DNA from: Oscarella lobularis
Lineage: Eukaryota > Porifera > Homoscleromorpha > Homosclerophorida > Oscarellidae
Assembly (NCBI RefSeq): GCF_947507565.1
Contig: NC_089179.1
Location: 744,001 to 808,000 of the forward strand
Reading direction: 5' to 3'
Length of the DNA stretch: 64,000 nt
This document shows positions 44,709 through 56,475 of the stretch, piece after piece. Both the position numbers and the translations under genes were made by a program. Below the pieces are notes generated by a model that ran no database searches, was not told the DNA's origin, and worked only from the letters and a program-made list of their open reading frames with translations. Position 1 is the stretch's first letter. The number at the start of each line of letters is the position of its first letter.

Positions 44709-47700
44709 ATGACTCACCCGAGCGCGCGGACTACCTCGACGGGGTACGACTTCACCTCGTACCAGCAGCCGCGTTCGTTCTCGTTCGGTCCGCGCAGCGC
44801 GTCGGCGCTCGCCGTCGAACAAAGCCTCGCCACGTTATTCCACTCGCTCACATTGGAGTGCAGGCAAGCGAATTGCGTCGCGTTTTGTCGCCTCTGACGT
44901 CGTCGCGTCTCTTGGCAGCACGGGGCTCGTTCATCCGCAATGGAAACACTGGAAGAACATGACGACGTTCCAGCGAAACGAGCGACTTCGACTCAACAAC
45001 GGCATATGGCGTTCGTGGCATTTGCAGTGTAAACGACTCGCGCGCACCGCCGAAGAAAAAAGCGTCGTCACGAAATCGTTTTGTTTCTCTTGTTTCGCGC
45101 ACAGATCTAAAGGGACGCAAGCCGAAGTTCTGCCAATTCGTCACGCCGCGACTCGACTCCATGCAGCACAGCGAGCCGCGGGTGAGAACAAAGGAAAGAA
45201 AAAAAACTAAGGGAGAGATCCTCGTCCTATGTAAGGCCATTGTCATGGAGGGAAAGTACTGGCGACGGAAGAGGGAGGCGGTTGCCTCTGAGTACAGGAA
45301 ATGGCGTCTGTTTCACGTGGATAAAGTGAGGGGGGAACTGGACGGGGGTCTTCGTGCCGCGGGCGGGCGGGTGGGACACTTGCGCTTCTGCAGAGACGGA
45401 AGGTGGCATCGAAAACGAAAAGCGCGGAAATGATGCTGCTCATGGAGGAGGTGCACAAAATGATATACGTAACACTTGGGATAATGAGAAGCCCCCATCA
45501 ATAAACGCATGGAGGGTACTCACGTGATTAGTTTAGTTATATGCTCGAGAGAGATGGAAAGACGTGGATGTTAGTGTTCGGACTCCTAGAGTGATAACGC
45601 GTGTTGTTCTCACGTCGAAAAGTAATCTCTTTCTGAAACCCATACAAAGTGTGTGTATATGATAATAAGAAGTTATTGATTATGCGTGCCCAGTATGTTT
45701 TGTGTAATTAGTACTGTAAATCATTCATACTCATGTATATTACATATACATATAAGGTGTGTGTTTACTGAATGGCGTCATGATACAGTACTAAATCTTA
45801 TTATCCCAAGTTTTTATTGGTGTTTTCCTCAAAAAAATAAGTGACGGGTTTTTATCAGGTCAAACCGTTGTCCGTTGGCATTGGTCAACATGTCGAAGGA
45901 GCCGAAGGAAGGTAGTTGAGAGATGCACGTGCACGGAAAGTACAAAGTCGGTAGGGAGAGAGAGAAAATGTTTTTTTTCTAGTACTGCCAGAATGGGAAT
46001 GGAGACCCAAGAATCACTGGCAGCGATGAATGTTGAAAGTGTGCCATTAGAAAACCTAATGGATCGGAAAAAAGTTGACGATGGTCTTCTCTTGCAGACA
46101 TGATTACGTCCGACTTTCCGGAGAGCATGTTCGTCGATTTTCCCATGGACAATTTTCACGGATTGGGTGGGTGGAGACCGTACTGTTCTCCCCTTTCCCT
46201 TGTCACGCTTTATGTGCGTAGGTTCGTCTGACGTCATTCAACCGCGATTAGATCCACTTAATCCGAATTTCGACGATCTGCTGCAATCCCTCGAAACGAT
46301 GGATAGTGAGTCGAGAGAGAGAGAGAGAGAGAAAAAAAGCGCGCTTACTCATTAAAATATCGCTTTTAGCTCTTCAGCCACCCTTCTTCCAAGTCCAAAT
46401 GCCGACACACTTCGTAAGAAATCCGATATTTTCCTTCCGAGCTGATTGAAAATATTTCCTTTATTTTTTTTCTTCAAAAGTCAGCTCATCATAGTTCGTC
46501 GTCGTCGATTGGCGCCGCGAGCGGAGGAGCGTCGACGATCTTGGAGCAGCCTATTCCCGAAGACATGACCGTTTATCGTACGCCGGCCGCCAATTCCTCC
46601 TCCTCCGTCGCAGCTCACGTTTCGCCCCTTGACCTCCAGCGAAGTCCACCCCCACAATCTCAGCAAGACAATCGAAACCCGCAGCAGATGCAAGTGGACG
46701 ATGTAGGAAATCCGACGGCGTACACCCGATCATTCGTCAACGAAGTTGTCCAGTACGGCGGCGGCGGCGAAAGCGGTGGTGGCCTTCAAGCGATGGTCAA
46801 TCCCTCTCATCACTCATCTCCTAACCAGCAGCACCAGCACCAGCACCAGCACCAGCAGCAACAACAGCAGTATGCTGCCAATACACAACAGGTGCGTGGT
46901 GGATATATAATGTCCCCGCCTCCCACCAGCCCTCATCATTATCCTCATCATCCCCATCATCGTCAACCGATCCAACATCATCCCAAGTCGCCCATGAAAA
47001 CGCCCGGCTGGACGAGTCGTCGTCGTCGATCGCGCGACGCCGCCCTTTCGTCCAGTCCGCCGTCGGTTTTCTTGACGGAAAATTCGACGTCATCGTCGGC
47101 GGGAAGCGTTGCCATGACGACGGTTGTCACCGGCAGCGGCGTAATGAAATCGGCGCCGGGCGTGCTGCAACGATCGCGCACGGATCCCGCTCTGCCGTCG
47201 CGTCGTTCGCAGGGAAGTCTCATGGATCTTCTCGTCGCCGCGTCGTCGCAGAAGAAAGTGGAAGTGGAAATGTTGCAACAGCAACAGCAACGAAGTCAAC
47301 CGCCGATGCCGCCGTTACAGCCGCTTCAACCGCGTCCCATGCCGCGCAGCTTGTCCGGCGACGTCCTCATGCAGATGCGCGTTCCGGCGCGTCCCATTCG
47401 ATCTAGCATGCCCGCGAATGTTTCTCTTCAATACGAGCAACACCACGTTTCGCCGTCGCCGCAGCCCGAACCGGCGACGTCGATACAGCAAATTTTGTCA
47501 ATGGGAACGACGTCCACGCCGCCGCCGCCGCCGCCTCTATCGCAATTGCCTTCCGCGTCGAATTTTTATATGAACTCTTCGAGTGCTCTGTCGCCGCCGC
47601 TACCGACGCGCTCGTCTTCGTCGTCCGTCTCGTCTCACTTGGACGCGACGAACAGTCTGTTTCGTCAAGTCGTCGCTTCGCTCGAACAAGTGTCCAATTC

Positions 47701-49447
47701 GCCGGAGGTGCTGCGGAAGTTGCTCGCCGTCATTGACGAACATAAGAGACAATCGTCGTCTTCTCCGACGACGGCGGCGGCGGCGGCGACGACGGCGACG
47801 ATGACGACGACGAGTCGACTTCGTCTACAAAGTCCCGACGTTTCTCAACCAATGGAATCGTCGCAACAGCCTTATACGATACCGCTTCAGCACGCTCGCA
47901 TACAGCTTCCGCCTGACGTGCCGATAGCGGCGGCGGCGGCGGCGTCTCAGCATCAGACGATCGCCTCGTTGCGACAGACATCAAATCCGAAGCAGCCGGT
48001 TTCAAAATCAATTTTCACATCTTCGTCGTCCGGTCGATCCAGCGCATCTGGTCCATCACCTGTGCGTCGCTTTTTTTTGGGCCTGTTATGTGTACTAGTA
48101 TAGTTTCTCTCCTTTCCTCCTTCTTCGCCTAGGTTACCAGTGTTTCGCCGTTTCACAGTCGCGTTCTTCTCATGGCCGCGCAGGCGAGCGGACTGACGCC
48201 GAATTTGAGACCGCTCACCGTCGCGTCGTCGTCGTCGTCGTCGTCAACGACGGAAATCGCGCCCGTCATGACGTTTACCGGCGGGTCTTCGTTAATGCCG
48301 GCGGTGGCGGCGGCGGCGGCGGCAGCGTCCGCTTCTCAAGAGTTTCAGCCCGCGAAAGGCTCGTCGGGTCAAATAAAGACAGAGAAGTCGCCGCGTCGAC
48401 ACGAGTACAAGGTGGGATAGAGAGCAGAGCGCCAATTGACTTCGTTTGATGCGCGCCTGTAGGAACACCGGCGCCAGTCGCACATATCTGCTGAGCAGAA
48501 ACGTCGGGGTAATATCAAGGTGACGCTGCGCGATGCGTGTGTGTTTTGAGAGAAGACGAGTTATTTGCAGCTTGGTTTTGAGCATTTGCATCAATTACTG
48601 CCCAGCATCAAGAGCCTTCCGTTGAATAAAGTGAGCAAGGCTTCTTTGCTGCACCGAGGTAAAACAGTAGAACGTTAGTACTCTACCCCTTTTGCACCTA
48701 AGTATGCATTGTACGCAAGGTGCCGACTACGTGCTCCAATTGCAGAAAGAACGCACTGCTATGGAAACCGAACAGCAGACGTTACGGCGGGAAATAGACA
48801 ACCTGAACGAAATGATTAGGTATTTCCTGTCGATATTGATAACGCCAACTGGTTTGCATTATTGTATCAACTAAGCATTTGCCAAGATCAACTTCCTGCC
48901 ACCGGAGTGACAGTCTCGCGACAGGTATTGAATACGTAGAGTGATGCATATGCCTTTATCATTTCCTTTATTGTGTTTTTGTTTTGTTTTGAATAGCGTG
49001 TTGCTGAAATGCAACAGATGTTTGAACAGTACGTACAGGAGCAGACATCAAAGAATTTCAAGTTTTGGATTGTACGTAAAAGTAACGTCTCCCTCCCCCT
49101 TCATTACTAACGTTTCCCTGCCTTCCTCCCTCCCTCTCGTATTATGCACAGTTCAGCGTTATAATTCGTCCCCTTTTCATGACTTTCAACGTTTCTGTTT
49201 CAACGACGAATATGGAAGAGTTCTGTCGAACTGTGCTCTCTTGGCTGGAACAGAACTGTTCTTTGCCTAATCTCAGACCCTGTGAGAACTCTTCTTTACA
49301 TACTTTTTCTCTCCAAAAACTGACTCTCGATTTTTCGCAGCTGTTTTAGAGTCGCTACGTGAACTAAGCACTACGACGTCAATACTGTCCGATCCCGCCA
49401 GTCTGCCTGAAGCTGCTGTTGAGATGGCGGGTAGCAGGCCGTTGTAG
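44709..49447 (+). CDS. MLXIP: Mondo (MLXIP/ChREBP ortholog) bHLH-zipper factor
   Basis: A single long gene assembled from exons that correspond in order to MondoA/ChREBP. The Mondo conserved region is seen as AVEQSLATLFHSLTLECR, HPQWKHWKNM, RLRLNNGIWRSWHLQY, PKFCQFVTP and EGKYWRRKREAVASEYRKWR. Then MITSDFPESMFVDFP and SSDVIQPRLDPLNPNFDDLL form the low-glucose inhibitory part. A large exon (46500-48063) is disordered, with Q, H, S, P and A runs. The C-terminus has the bHLH (RRQSHISAEQKRRGNIKLGF and following loop), a leucine zipper (YVLQLQKERTAMETEQQTL) and the dimerisation/cytoplasmic-localisation domain (QLPATGVTVSRQ, KNFKFWIFSVIIRPLF, CSLPNLRPSVLE). The family senses glucose-6-phosphate and, with Mlx, activates carbohydrate-response elements. 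Exons between about 45400 and 46100 are uncertain. Confidence 0.9.
45495..46095 (+). other. Probable long intron of Mondo
   Basis: About 600 nt between the RKWRLFHVDK coding part and the MITSDFPESM exon, much longer than the other introns. It contains AT-rich sequence, ATAAA-like signals at about 45500 and 45835, and at least one small candidate exon near 45860-45910. If transcripts end at the early stop at about 45500, a short MCR-only isoform would result; this is speculation. Confidence 0.4.
46312..46332. repeat. GA microsatellite in Mondo intron
   Basis: A GA run directly after the donor of the LLQSLETMD exon. Confidence 0.7.
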
Positions 49448-50621
49448 TCTAATGCACGCACGCACAAAAGCCTGTAGTTCTATCTTTCACGACGGTAGTC
49501 ACGCGGTGCCACGTACGAAAGTTATATCCGACAATTCAAAATTTATACGCATGCGACAACTTGAAGTTGCTCTTCTCTTGCAGTCACGATCGTAAAAATG
49601 TTTATAAATGCCTAATGATGCCAAGTTTGGCAACCATCGCTTCCTGCCTGGAAGTTAGTATCATGCCTTTTGTGCGTGCGTAGTGCGTTTATGTTTAGGG
49701 ACAAAGCGGGCCGCGTCACTCTTTTGCGACGATTATATACCAGTTCCAGTTCCGTCGAATTAGAAACCCCGTTTGAACCGGTTTTTGACTTCCGCTCCGA
49801 CAGCTGGAACTTGAACGATCGACGCTGCCAGACGTGTGTGTGTGTGTGTGTTTCCGACCGAACTGAAAAGTTCCCAAGGGGCTACACTCGTCCTATCCAA
49901 GTTTCGCGTAACGCAACGTCCTCACTCGTCACCGCGAAACGACCCGGCGGGGGGTGTCGGATCAGCTCCGGCCGTCAGGGTGCGACTTTTCCCTCTTTCT
50001 CATACGGTAAGCGGAAGGGGTTTTCCGTGAAAAAAATCGCGTCAGAGTTAGAGTTACAGCAGCAACTCTGTTTACTTTCGTCTTCGTAATGTTTCGCCCC
50101 ACGTAGTGGGGGGCTGTATATAAACAGCTGTGGTGTAAATGAGAAGAGAACAAAGGGGCCTCACAAGGGCGGCGCCGCCGCGAGGCTTATCTCGCGTCGC
50201 GATCTTTCTTATTCAAACAACGTTCCGCGGATGCCACGCCTTAGAGCATTCTTCCTTATATGGAGCGAGCTAACGAACGGTTTCGAGATAACGTTGAGTA
50301 GATTGCCAGATCGCAACGATAACAATGTGGGGGGTAGACTTTCGGACTCTTTCGCTAGAGCCTAAATGCTGTTCTTAGGAGCCGCACCGCCGCGCTTTGT
50401 CGTTACAAAACGTGTCGCGAAGTTAGAAAAGGACGTGCTCTCACGGGTGGTCTCCTCATTTTTGTCTAACGTCATTGGATTGCGTCACGCGACACCAAAA
50501 CTGTGCCGCCGCCGATAATTTAGACAACCCCTGCGCTTCGCCAGCGTGCCGCACTGAAACCGACAATCTACATTCCCGCCACCCAGCGCGCACACCTCGG
50601 CCCATAAGTGAGAGATAAACG
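49448..50621. other. Intergenic region, candidate promoter of Tudor-PHD-MYND gene
   Basis: About 1.2 kb without a convincing gene. The longest plus frame (49670-50089) has no recognisable features. A TATATAAA box lies at about 50117, CTTATCT/GATAA-type motifs at about 50186 and 50287, and a TG run at 49836-49850. It is one of the longest gene-free gaps in the right half. Confidence 0.45.
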
Positions 50622-53600
50622 TTGGAAATGGCGACTCGGTTGGGTCCGCCCATGGCCGTCACCGCGTCAGCCTCGACGACAGCGAACGAGCAGCACGATT
50701 TCAGATTCGCATGCAATGACGTTGTTCTCGTCAAGTGGGACGACGGGAAGCTCTACTACGCCAAAATAAAGCGGATCGATCGAAAAACGAAGAAGTGTAT
50801 GATCTTATTTGACGACTTGTCGCGCGGAGAAGCGCACTTCTCGCAGATTCATAGCGGTAAGGAGAAACGAGGAACGCGTCACCGCCCCGTCGCGCGTGGG
50901 ACTCGCCCTTCCTTCTTCGTACTAAAGGCTATAACGCGTTGTGCAGTGACCGAAACGACTACGGAGATCGTCTGCATCGTCTGCAAAGGAGAAGCATCCG
51001 AAGCACCGGACGAAATTGTCCTGTGCGACAAGTGTGGAGTCGGTGAGCTACACTATAGAGGAAGGGGGCCCCTCTAACGACGCGCGTACTTTACGCTTTC
51101 GAGTGCACTGTACACTACGAGACGTGTGTGCGCGCGCGCGCGCGCGTTTGATCGATCGCTTGTCCCTTTCTCATCGTTCGCGCTCTCTCACTCCGTCCGT
51201 TCGTCCGCACAGGGTACCATCAGCGGTGCCACTCGCCCAACATTCCCGACACAGCGCTGAAGGAAGACGAGCCGTGGGAGTGCACCTATTGCCTACGAAC
51301 CGTACCCAATCCGCACGTCTACGAGTCGATGAATCCCTTCGTCGAGTCGCAGCGTCGCGGCTTCCGCGAATCACCTCCGCCGCCGCCACCGAAGAAGCGA
51401 AGAATACTTAGCAGCAACGTAAGCGCGCTTTTTTTCTCTAGCGATACCAGAGAAGGGAACTATGTCTTGTTTTTTTGTACCTACACCGCCCTCTTTGCAC
51501 GTAGGCGACCGTTTGGTCGAAACACGCCAAGGGGCAGGCGCCAAGCGGAAGAGACGCTCATTCCGTCTTCGCGTCCTATCGGGGGCCCCGAACGGGAACG
51601 AAGCCGGACGGCGAACGAATGCTTTTTGCGAGTTTCTCGTCGCCGCCGAATGCACTTCCGGCGTCAACGCGTTCGGGAAGCGAAAGTTCGGCGATGGGTG
51701 ACGAAGGCGAGACCCCTTTCGAGGCGTCGAGTCACCGCGCTGCCTTCGCGTCATCAGATTGGGAGATGAGACGCGAACGCGAACGCGAACGCATTTCGGA
51801 ACAGGAAAAAATCGTCGAAATTGGATCTCCGACGAAAAGGACAATAGAAAGCGAATCGTCGAATACGGACAAGGAAGGAGGGCAGCACACGTCTCATCAG
51901 AAATTCAATTTTCTGTCATCGGCAACGGGAGCTTCCGGGCGGGATTCATTAGGAGGGGGAGAAAGTCACAATCCGTCACCGAACAGTAGTAATAACTCCA
52001 ACAAAATCAAACGAATGAGAACCGCAGCCGCCACAGCTGCAACAGCTTCGACTGCGACGGCGAACAAATACGTTCCACGCACACGCACGCCGAATCGCGC
52101 CACGGGACGAATAAGCGTTTTCATGAAACGCCGACTCCAAAAGACGGGCAGTTTGAAAGCGGGGTCGACTCCGTCGCGAAACGCTCCGATTATGGCGAGC
52201 AAAGCGCCGCGCGTCTTGCCTAAACTAAGACCGGATAATACGTACGATGCTTTTACGTCTAAGGAAGAAAATCAAGACTCCAGTCCGATTGCAAGCGGGG
52301 AAGGAGGGGAAACGAGCACGGGAGAAGAAAAGCGCGACGGGGAAGAGAGTCAGTCAGGGCGGAATGATATCGATTGCGATGACGGGCAGTCGACAGAGAA
52401 CAACACAACAGAGGAATTGGTAGTAGATGACATTGACGACGAGGATGGTACACCAGGTCTAAGTACAGCAGATGCCGATGCAGATAATGACGACAACAAC
52501 GAAGAAAACGAAGACGACGAATATCTGGATCGAATTCAAGGTTTGTCGGCGACAAACAGCTTGGACAACATCAGAGTCGAAGAATCAGAATCAGGCGCCA
52601 ACTTACCTGTGGATGATTACTACGACACTTTGAAGTCTACGAAGACGAGAACGAAGTCAGCTGATGGTGTCGGTGAAGGATTGCCGAGCGGCGCTCCACC
52701 CCATTCTCTGGCGACTCTCGCTGATTCGCCGACGTCGTCTACGTCATCCGTGACGACGACGTCATCGGCGACGGCACCTGTAGGTGGCGGTGCGAACGCG
52801 GGCTCGGGCTCCGGGAGGATAAAGATGATATCAGCGACGGCGACGTGGTGTCCCGAAAAGCCGCTCACGTTGGAGATGTTGAAGCGGATGAACGAGGATC
52901 AGAAACAATGGAGTCCCGACAGCGAGATGACCGGCGGTGGAAAGAAGTCTCAGTCTCAGCTGCCGGAGATTCCCGCGCTTTCGCGAACGGCGCGAAATAG
53001 CGCGGCGGCGGCGGCGGCGAGCGCGGGAGAAAGCGACGGCGCTCGAAGAACGATTACGACGGCAATTGGTGGCGGATCGCGGTAAGCGTAACGGGACTAA
53101 GTATTACGTTCGTGTCTAACCCCATACGAAAATTTCCCCGTCGCGAACTCGGCGTCACGAACTGATAAAAAGGTGCGCCTCCGCGTGTCTTGTCTGCTAA
53201 TTCGATTAGATCGTGCACGCGTCTTCTGCTCTTTTACCATATATGGTGGCGCAAGCTCCTTTTCTCCTGAGGGCGGGCTTCGCCACTCAATGGGGCTCAA
53301 AGACTGCTAATGAACTAGTAAAGGCGGGGTCATCCGCTAATGCAATTGTTTGTGGGGAGATCTTATCTTTGCGCGCGCGATGCTATCGCTAAGTGTGCGT
53401 ACGTACAATTGTTTTCTGTTGTCCACAGGGCGGCAGCGGCGGCGGCGGCGGCGTCGAAAGTTGGCGGCGGCGCTGCCTCTTCGGCTCCGGTACATACGCG
53501 TCTAAACAACCTATGGTAAAAATAGCCTTGCCCTTTCTCTATTAGTGGGATGCCGACCTACGTTCGTTTGCGTCATCGCAGAGCCAAGCGGATTCCGAGG

Positions 53601-55340
53601 TACGGGACGATGCAAGCGCGCGATCGCGCTTCCTTTTAATTAATGCAACGAAATTTCAGATCGAGTTCCAGCGTGTGCGCAACAAACTGATGGAGAGTCG
53701 TAAGCGCAGACAGAACATCACTGGGAGCGGCGGCGGCGCCGCCGCCGCCGCCCGGCACGGCACGTCGACGAATTCAAAAGCGGCGACGGCGAACGTTGGT
53801 GGAGCCAAAGACAACATAGGAACCAAGCTGCAACAGCCGCCGTCGCATCAACGAGTTGACTCGTTGAAGAGAAAGTTGGGCGGTGGGATTATTGAATATT
53901 CTTCGCGTGAACTTCAAGAGCAGTCTCTCGAACAGGTAAAAAGAGTTTTGATATATTTTACACGTAATGTAATAAATCACGTGTCTGATATTGTTTATTG
54001 GTTTCTATAGTTATTCGCCGACGTTAATAAACGCATGCAAGCCGAATTTGACGGCAGCGGGAGTGGCAAGAGCGGGGTTTATTCTCGTACGCGAACCGGA
54101 AGTACAAGCAGCAATCGTAGCAGCAGCAAAGGGCCGGAGCCTGTTTTGCCTGTGTTGCCGTCGCAACCGCTGCAGCCGCCGCCGCCGCCGCCGTCGCTGC
54201 CGACGACAACGCAGCCACCGCCTCCAGCCAATATAACGCGTAACGGACGAAACGGCAGCAAGCGACGTCCGCTCGTCATTGCTCCCTCGACGTACGACAA
54301 GCGCTACGCTGACATGGATCAGCATCTTCTCCTATCTCAATTCAACGCCTGTTTTGCCAATTTCGACGTTTCGTCGCTTTCGTCTACCGTTTCCATGACA
54401 GCAGCGGCAACAACGACGACTACAGCGACTCCACCGCCGCCGGTAACAGTGTCGGCAGCCGTAACAACGGAACACCCAATCCCTCCTCGATCAAAGCCAC
54501 CGCCGCTGCCATCCTCACACTTGCTGACTTCTCATCATCGAACTTCGCCGTCCACCTCTGTTACTTACACGGGTGTCGCTCAGCGCATTCATCAGGCGGC
54601 CGGCGCGCCAACGGCCGCAGCTCACTATCATTCGCCTGCAACAGCGCCTCGAACGCCCGGGTCGCATCGAGCCTATCATCCTTCGTTTGAAGTTGTCGGC
54701 GTTTCATCGACTCTTCCAACGCAGCGTCCCGGCCAGTTGCCTCCGTCGCCGCCCCAGCATCAACAGCAGCCGCATCATCAAGCCGTCGTCACTCCTCCGA
54801 TGCCACCTGCATCCCACTCTCAGCGATCTTATCATCCGGATAAATACGAATCTCGCTACGCTGGCCACCATGTGGCTCCCGCTGCAACCGTTGCCGTACC
54901 CGGGCTTCCGCCGCAGCCCAGTCACGTACACGCTCCCCCTCCCCAGCAAGCACACCTTCAACAAGTTCCCGGGACGGGTTACGTGATGGCGGCAGCGGCG
55001 GGAAATGAACGCGTTCCCGTCATGGTGTCGTCGCCGCCCGGCGGACATTCGGTGCAAAGAAACTCCGCTTCCCAACCCGTTTCCATGGTGCCACCGCCGC
55101 CTCCGCCCGCAGCGAATCAGAGTCGAAGACGTCTGCCCGAACCTGGACCTCATTTCTGTCGGGTCTGTGCGAACGTGGCGGCCTATCTGTGCTCTGGTTG
55201 TCAGAGAGCCTGGTATTGTAGTCCTCAGTGTCAGGCAAGTGGAAGGAATGCCCTCTTTTGATTTTGCCTTTTGATTTTGTCTTTTCTTTCAGATGAATGA
55301 CTGGGCTTCTCATAGCAAGTTGTGTGATCACAACAAATAA
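50622..55340 (+). CDS. Tudor-PHD-MYND chromatin-reader-like protein
   Basis: Exons are continuous in frame from a Tudor domain to a MYND finger. The Tudor part (CNDVVLVKWDDGKLYYAKIK, RKTKKCMILFDD) is followed by a PHD finger (CIVCKGEASEAPDEIVLCDK, CGVGYHQRCHSP, PWECTYC). That pair resembles the N-terminal module of Polycomb-like proteins (PHF1/MTF2/PHF19), but no second PHD or extended-homology region is seen. A long disordered region rich in S, A, D, E and P follows, with helical islands (LTLEMLKRMNEDQKQWSP, EFQRVRNKLMESRKRRQ, SSRELQEQSLEQ). The end is a complete MYND finger (FCRVCANVAAYLCSGC, WYCSPQCQ, MNDWASHSKLC). Junctions at 53081/53430, 53490/53546, 53600/53660 and 55234/55293 keep frame. 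The last is a GC-AG intron. Likely a nuclear reader; the target mark is unknown. A split into two genes is possible but no internal promoter or stop demands it. Confidence 0.75.
51127..51147. repeat. CG dinucleotide run in intron
   Basis: A TGTGTGCGCGCGCG type alternating purine-pyrimidine tract in the intron that separates the two halves of the PHD finger. It could adopt Z-DNA. Confidence 0.7.
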
Positions 55341-55601
55341 GTACAGTAGTAGTTCGTTCTTACCCAAACTTTGCGAATTAGCAATTTTCCAAATGATGAC
55401 TACGCGCTAAGTCAGAAATCTACAAGACAGCATATTTTCCTCTTCTCTTTTTTTGTATTTACCCTTCTAGCACGCTAGTATAGTTTAACCGTAGACAGCC
55501 GTAGACTAATAATCGGTTTCCAAGTGGAACCTCCCGCGTTTGAAAGTTCTTAATAATTTAATTGATGCATTAACTTTTTTGCGCATGCTCATTGCTCAGG
55601 G

Positions 55602-56390
55602 ATGGAGACGAGTAAGTTTTCGTTCCGCCTCTTGCCGAACAAATCGTTTCCGAGCATGGAATCGCGTGAGACGCGTTATCTGCTCGAAAAGTGGTACATG
55701 AAGGGTCGCATGAAGCTCGTCTCCTTCTTCTACGACCAGCATTTTCAGTCGTACGAGAAGGAGGCGTTCGCGCGCGACTTTTTCGCCAGTCCGTGCGTTC
55801 GCGAGCATTTCTTTCTCGTTCCGCACGGTGCCGACGATTCGTGGCGTCCCGTGCGATCGAACGTCGCTCGCATCGAAGTCGAAAACGTCGCCTGCACAAT
55901 CACAAGTATGTCTTTCTTTGATCGACTCAAAACCGAAGGGGTTATCCGGGAGTCCGGTTCGATACGGAAGTGTCTGGACGAGTATCGCGACGGCTTCCAG
56001 ATCGCCGACGAGCTGCGCCGAGTCCTACTCGTCGTCGATTCGGACAATTACGAGATTTTCGACGAAAGCGATCGTGACGAGTTCATTTTTCGCATTTTTC
56101 GACATTTTTGTCTCGGCGGCGCCGTGTGCCAGTACGAAGACGACGTCCAGCCTTATTTCGAGACGACGAAGAATTTCTATCACGATGTCGTGAGCGTTGC
56201 GAAAGACCCCGACACGAAAAAACTCTCCATCGTCAGTCGGGTTTTTCGAGTTGAATGCTATGGAGACGAAGGTGATTACGTGTTTCCTGGCAACGGTCCC
56301 CACGAGCAAAATATTTGCTATCTTATTGTTGATATGGTAAAGCGGCATGTGACCGCTTGGTACCACGATTTCGGTCAGGGAATAATGTAA
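55602..56390 (+). CDS. CFAP300: Cilia and flagella associated protein 300
   Basis: A single uninterrupted frame of 262 residues, close to the roughly 267 of human CFAP300 (C11orf70). Diagnostic segments are FSFRLLPNKSFPSMESRETR, LLEKWYMKGRMKLVSFFYDQ, FQSYEKEAFARDFF, EYRDGFQIADELRR, ENICY-type sequence written here as HEQNICYLIVDMVKRHVTAW and the terminal YHDFGQGIM. CFAP300 is a cytoplasmic factor needed to assemble or transport outer and inner dynein arms. The ATG at 55602 is the first in frame. The lack of introns is unusual in this intron-rich window; two neighbours also have long single exons. Confidence 0.93.
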   Translation: METSKFSFRLLPNKSFPSMESRETRYLLEKWYMKGRMKLVSFFYDQHFQSYEKEAFARDFFASPCVREHFFLVPHGADDSWRPVRSNVARIEVENVACTITSMSFFDRLKTEGVIRESGSIRKCLDEYRDGFQIADELRRVLLVVDSDNYEIFDESDRDEFIFRIFRHFCLGGAVCQYEDDVQPYFETTKNFYHDVVSVAKDPDTKKLSIVSRVFRVECYGDEGDYVFPGNGPHEQNICYLIVDMVKRHVTAWYHDFGQGIM

Positions 56391-56475
56391 AGTGCCACAT
56401 ACCATGCACACATACCGGTAGATCTATTCTGTGACGTGTCTTGCGCGCGCTACCGCCGGGCCGAATGAGTTTTTG

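Noticed and set aside
49670-50089. 139-residue plus-strand ORF between Mondo and the Tudor gene
   Set aside because: It spans a TG microsatellite (poly CV), has no domain and no conserved-looking segment; best seen as promoter DNA.
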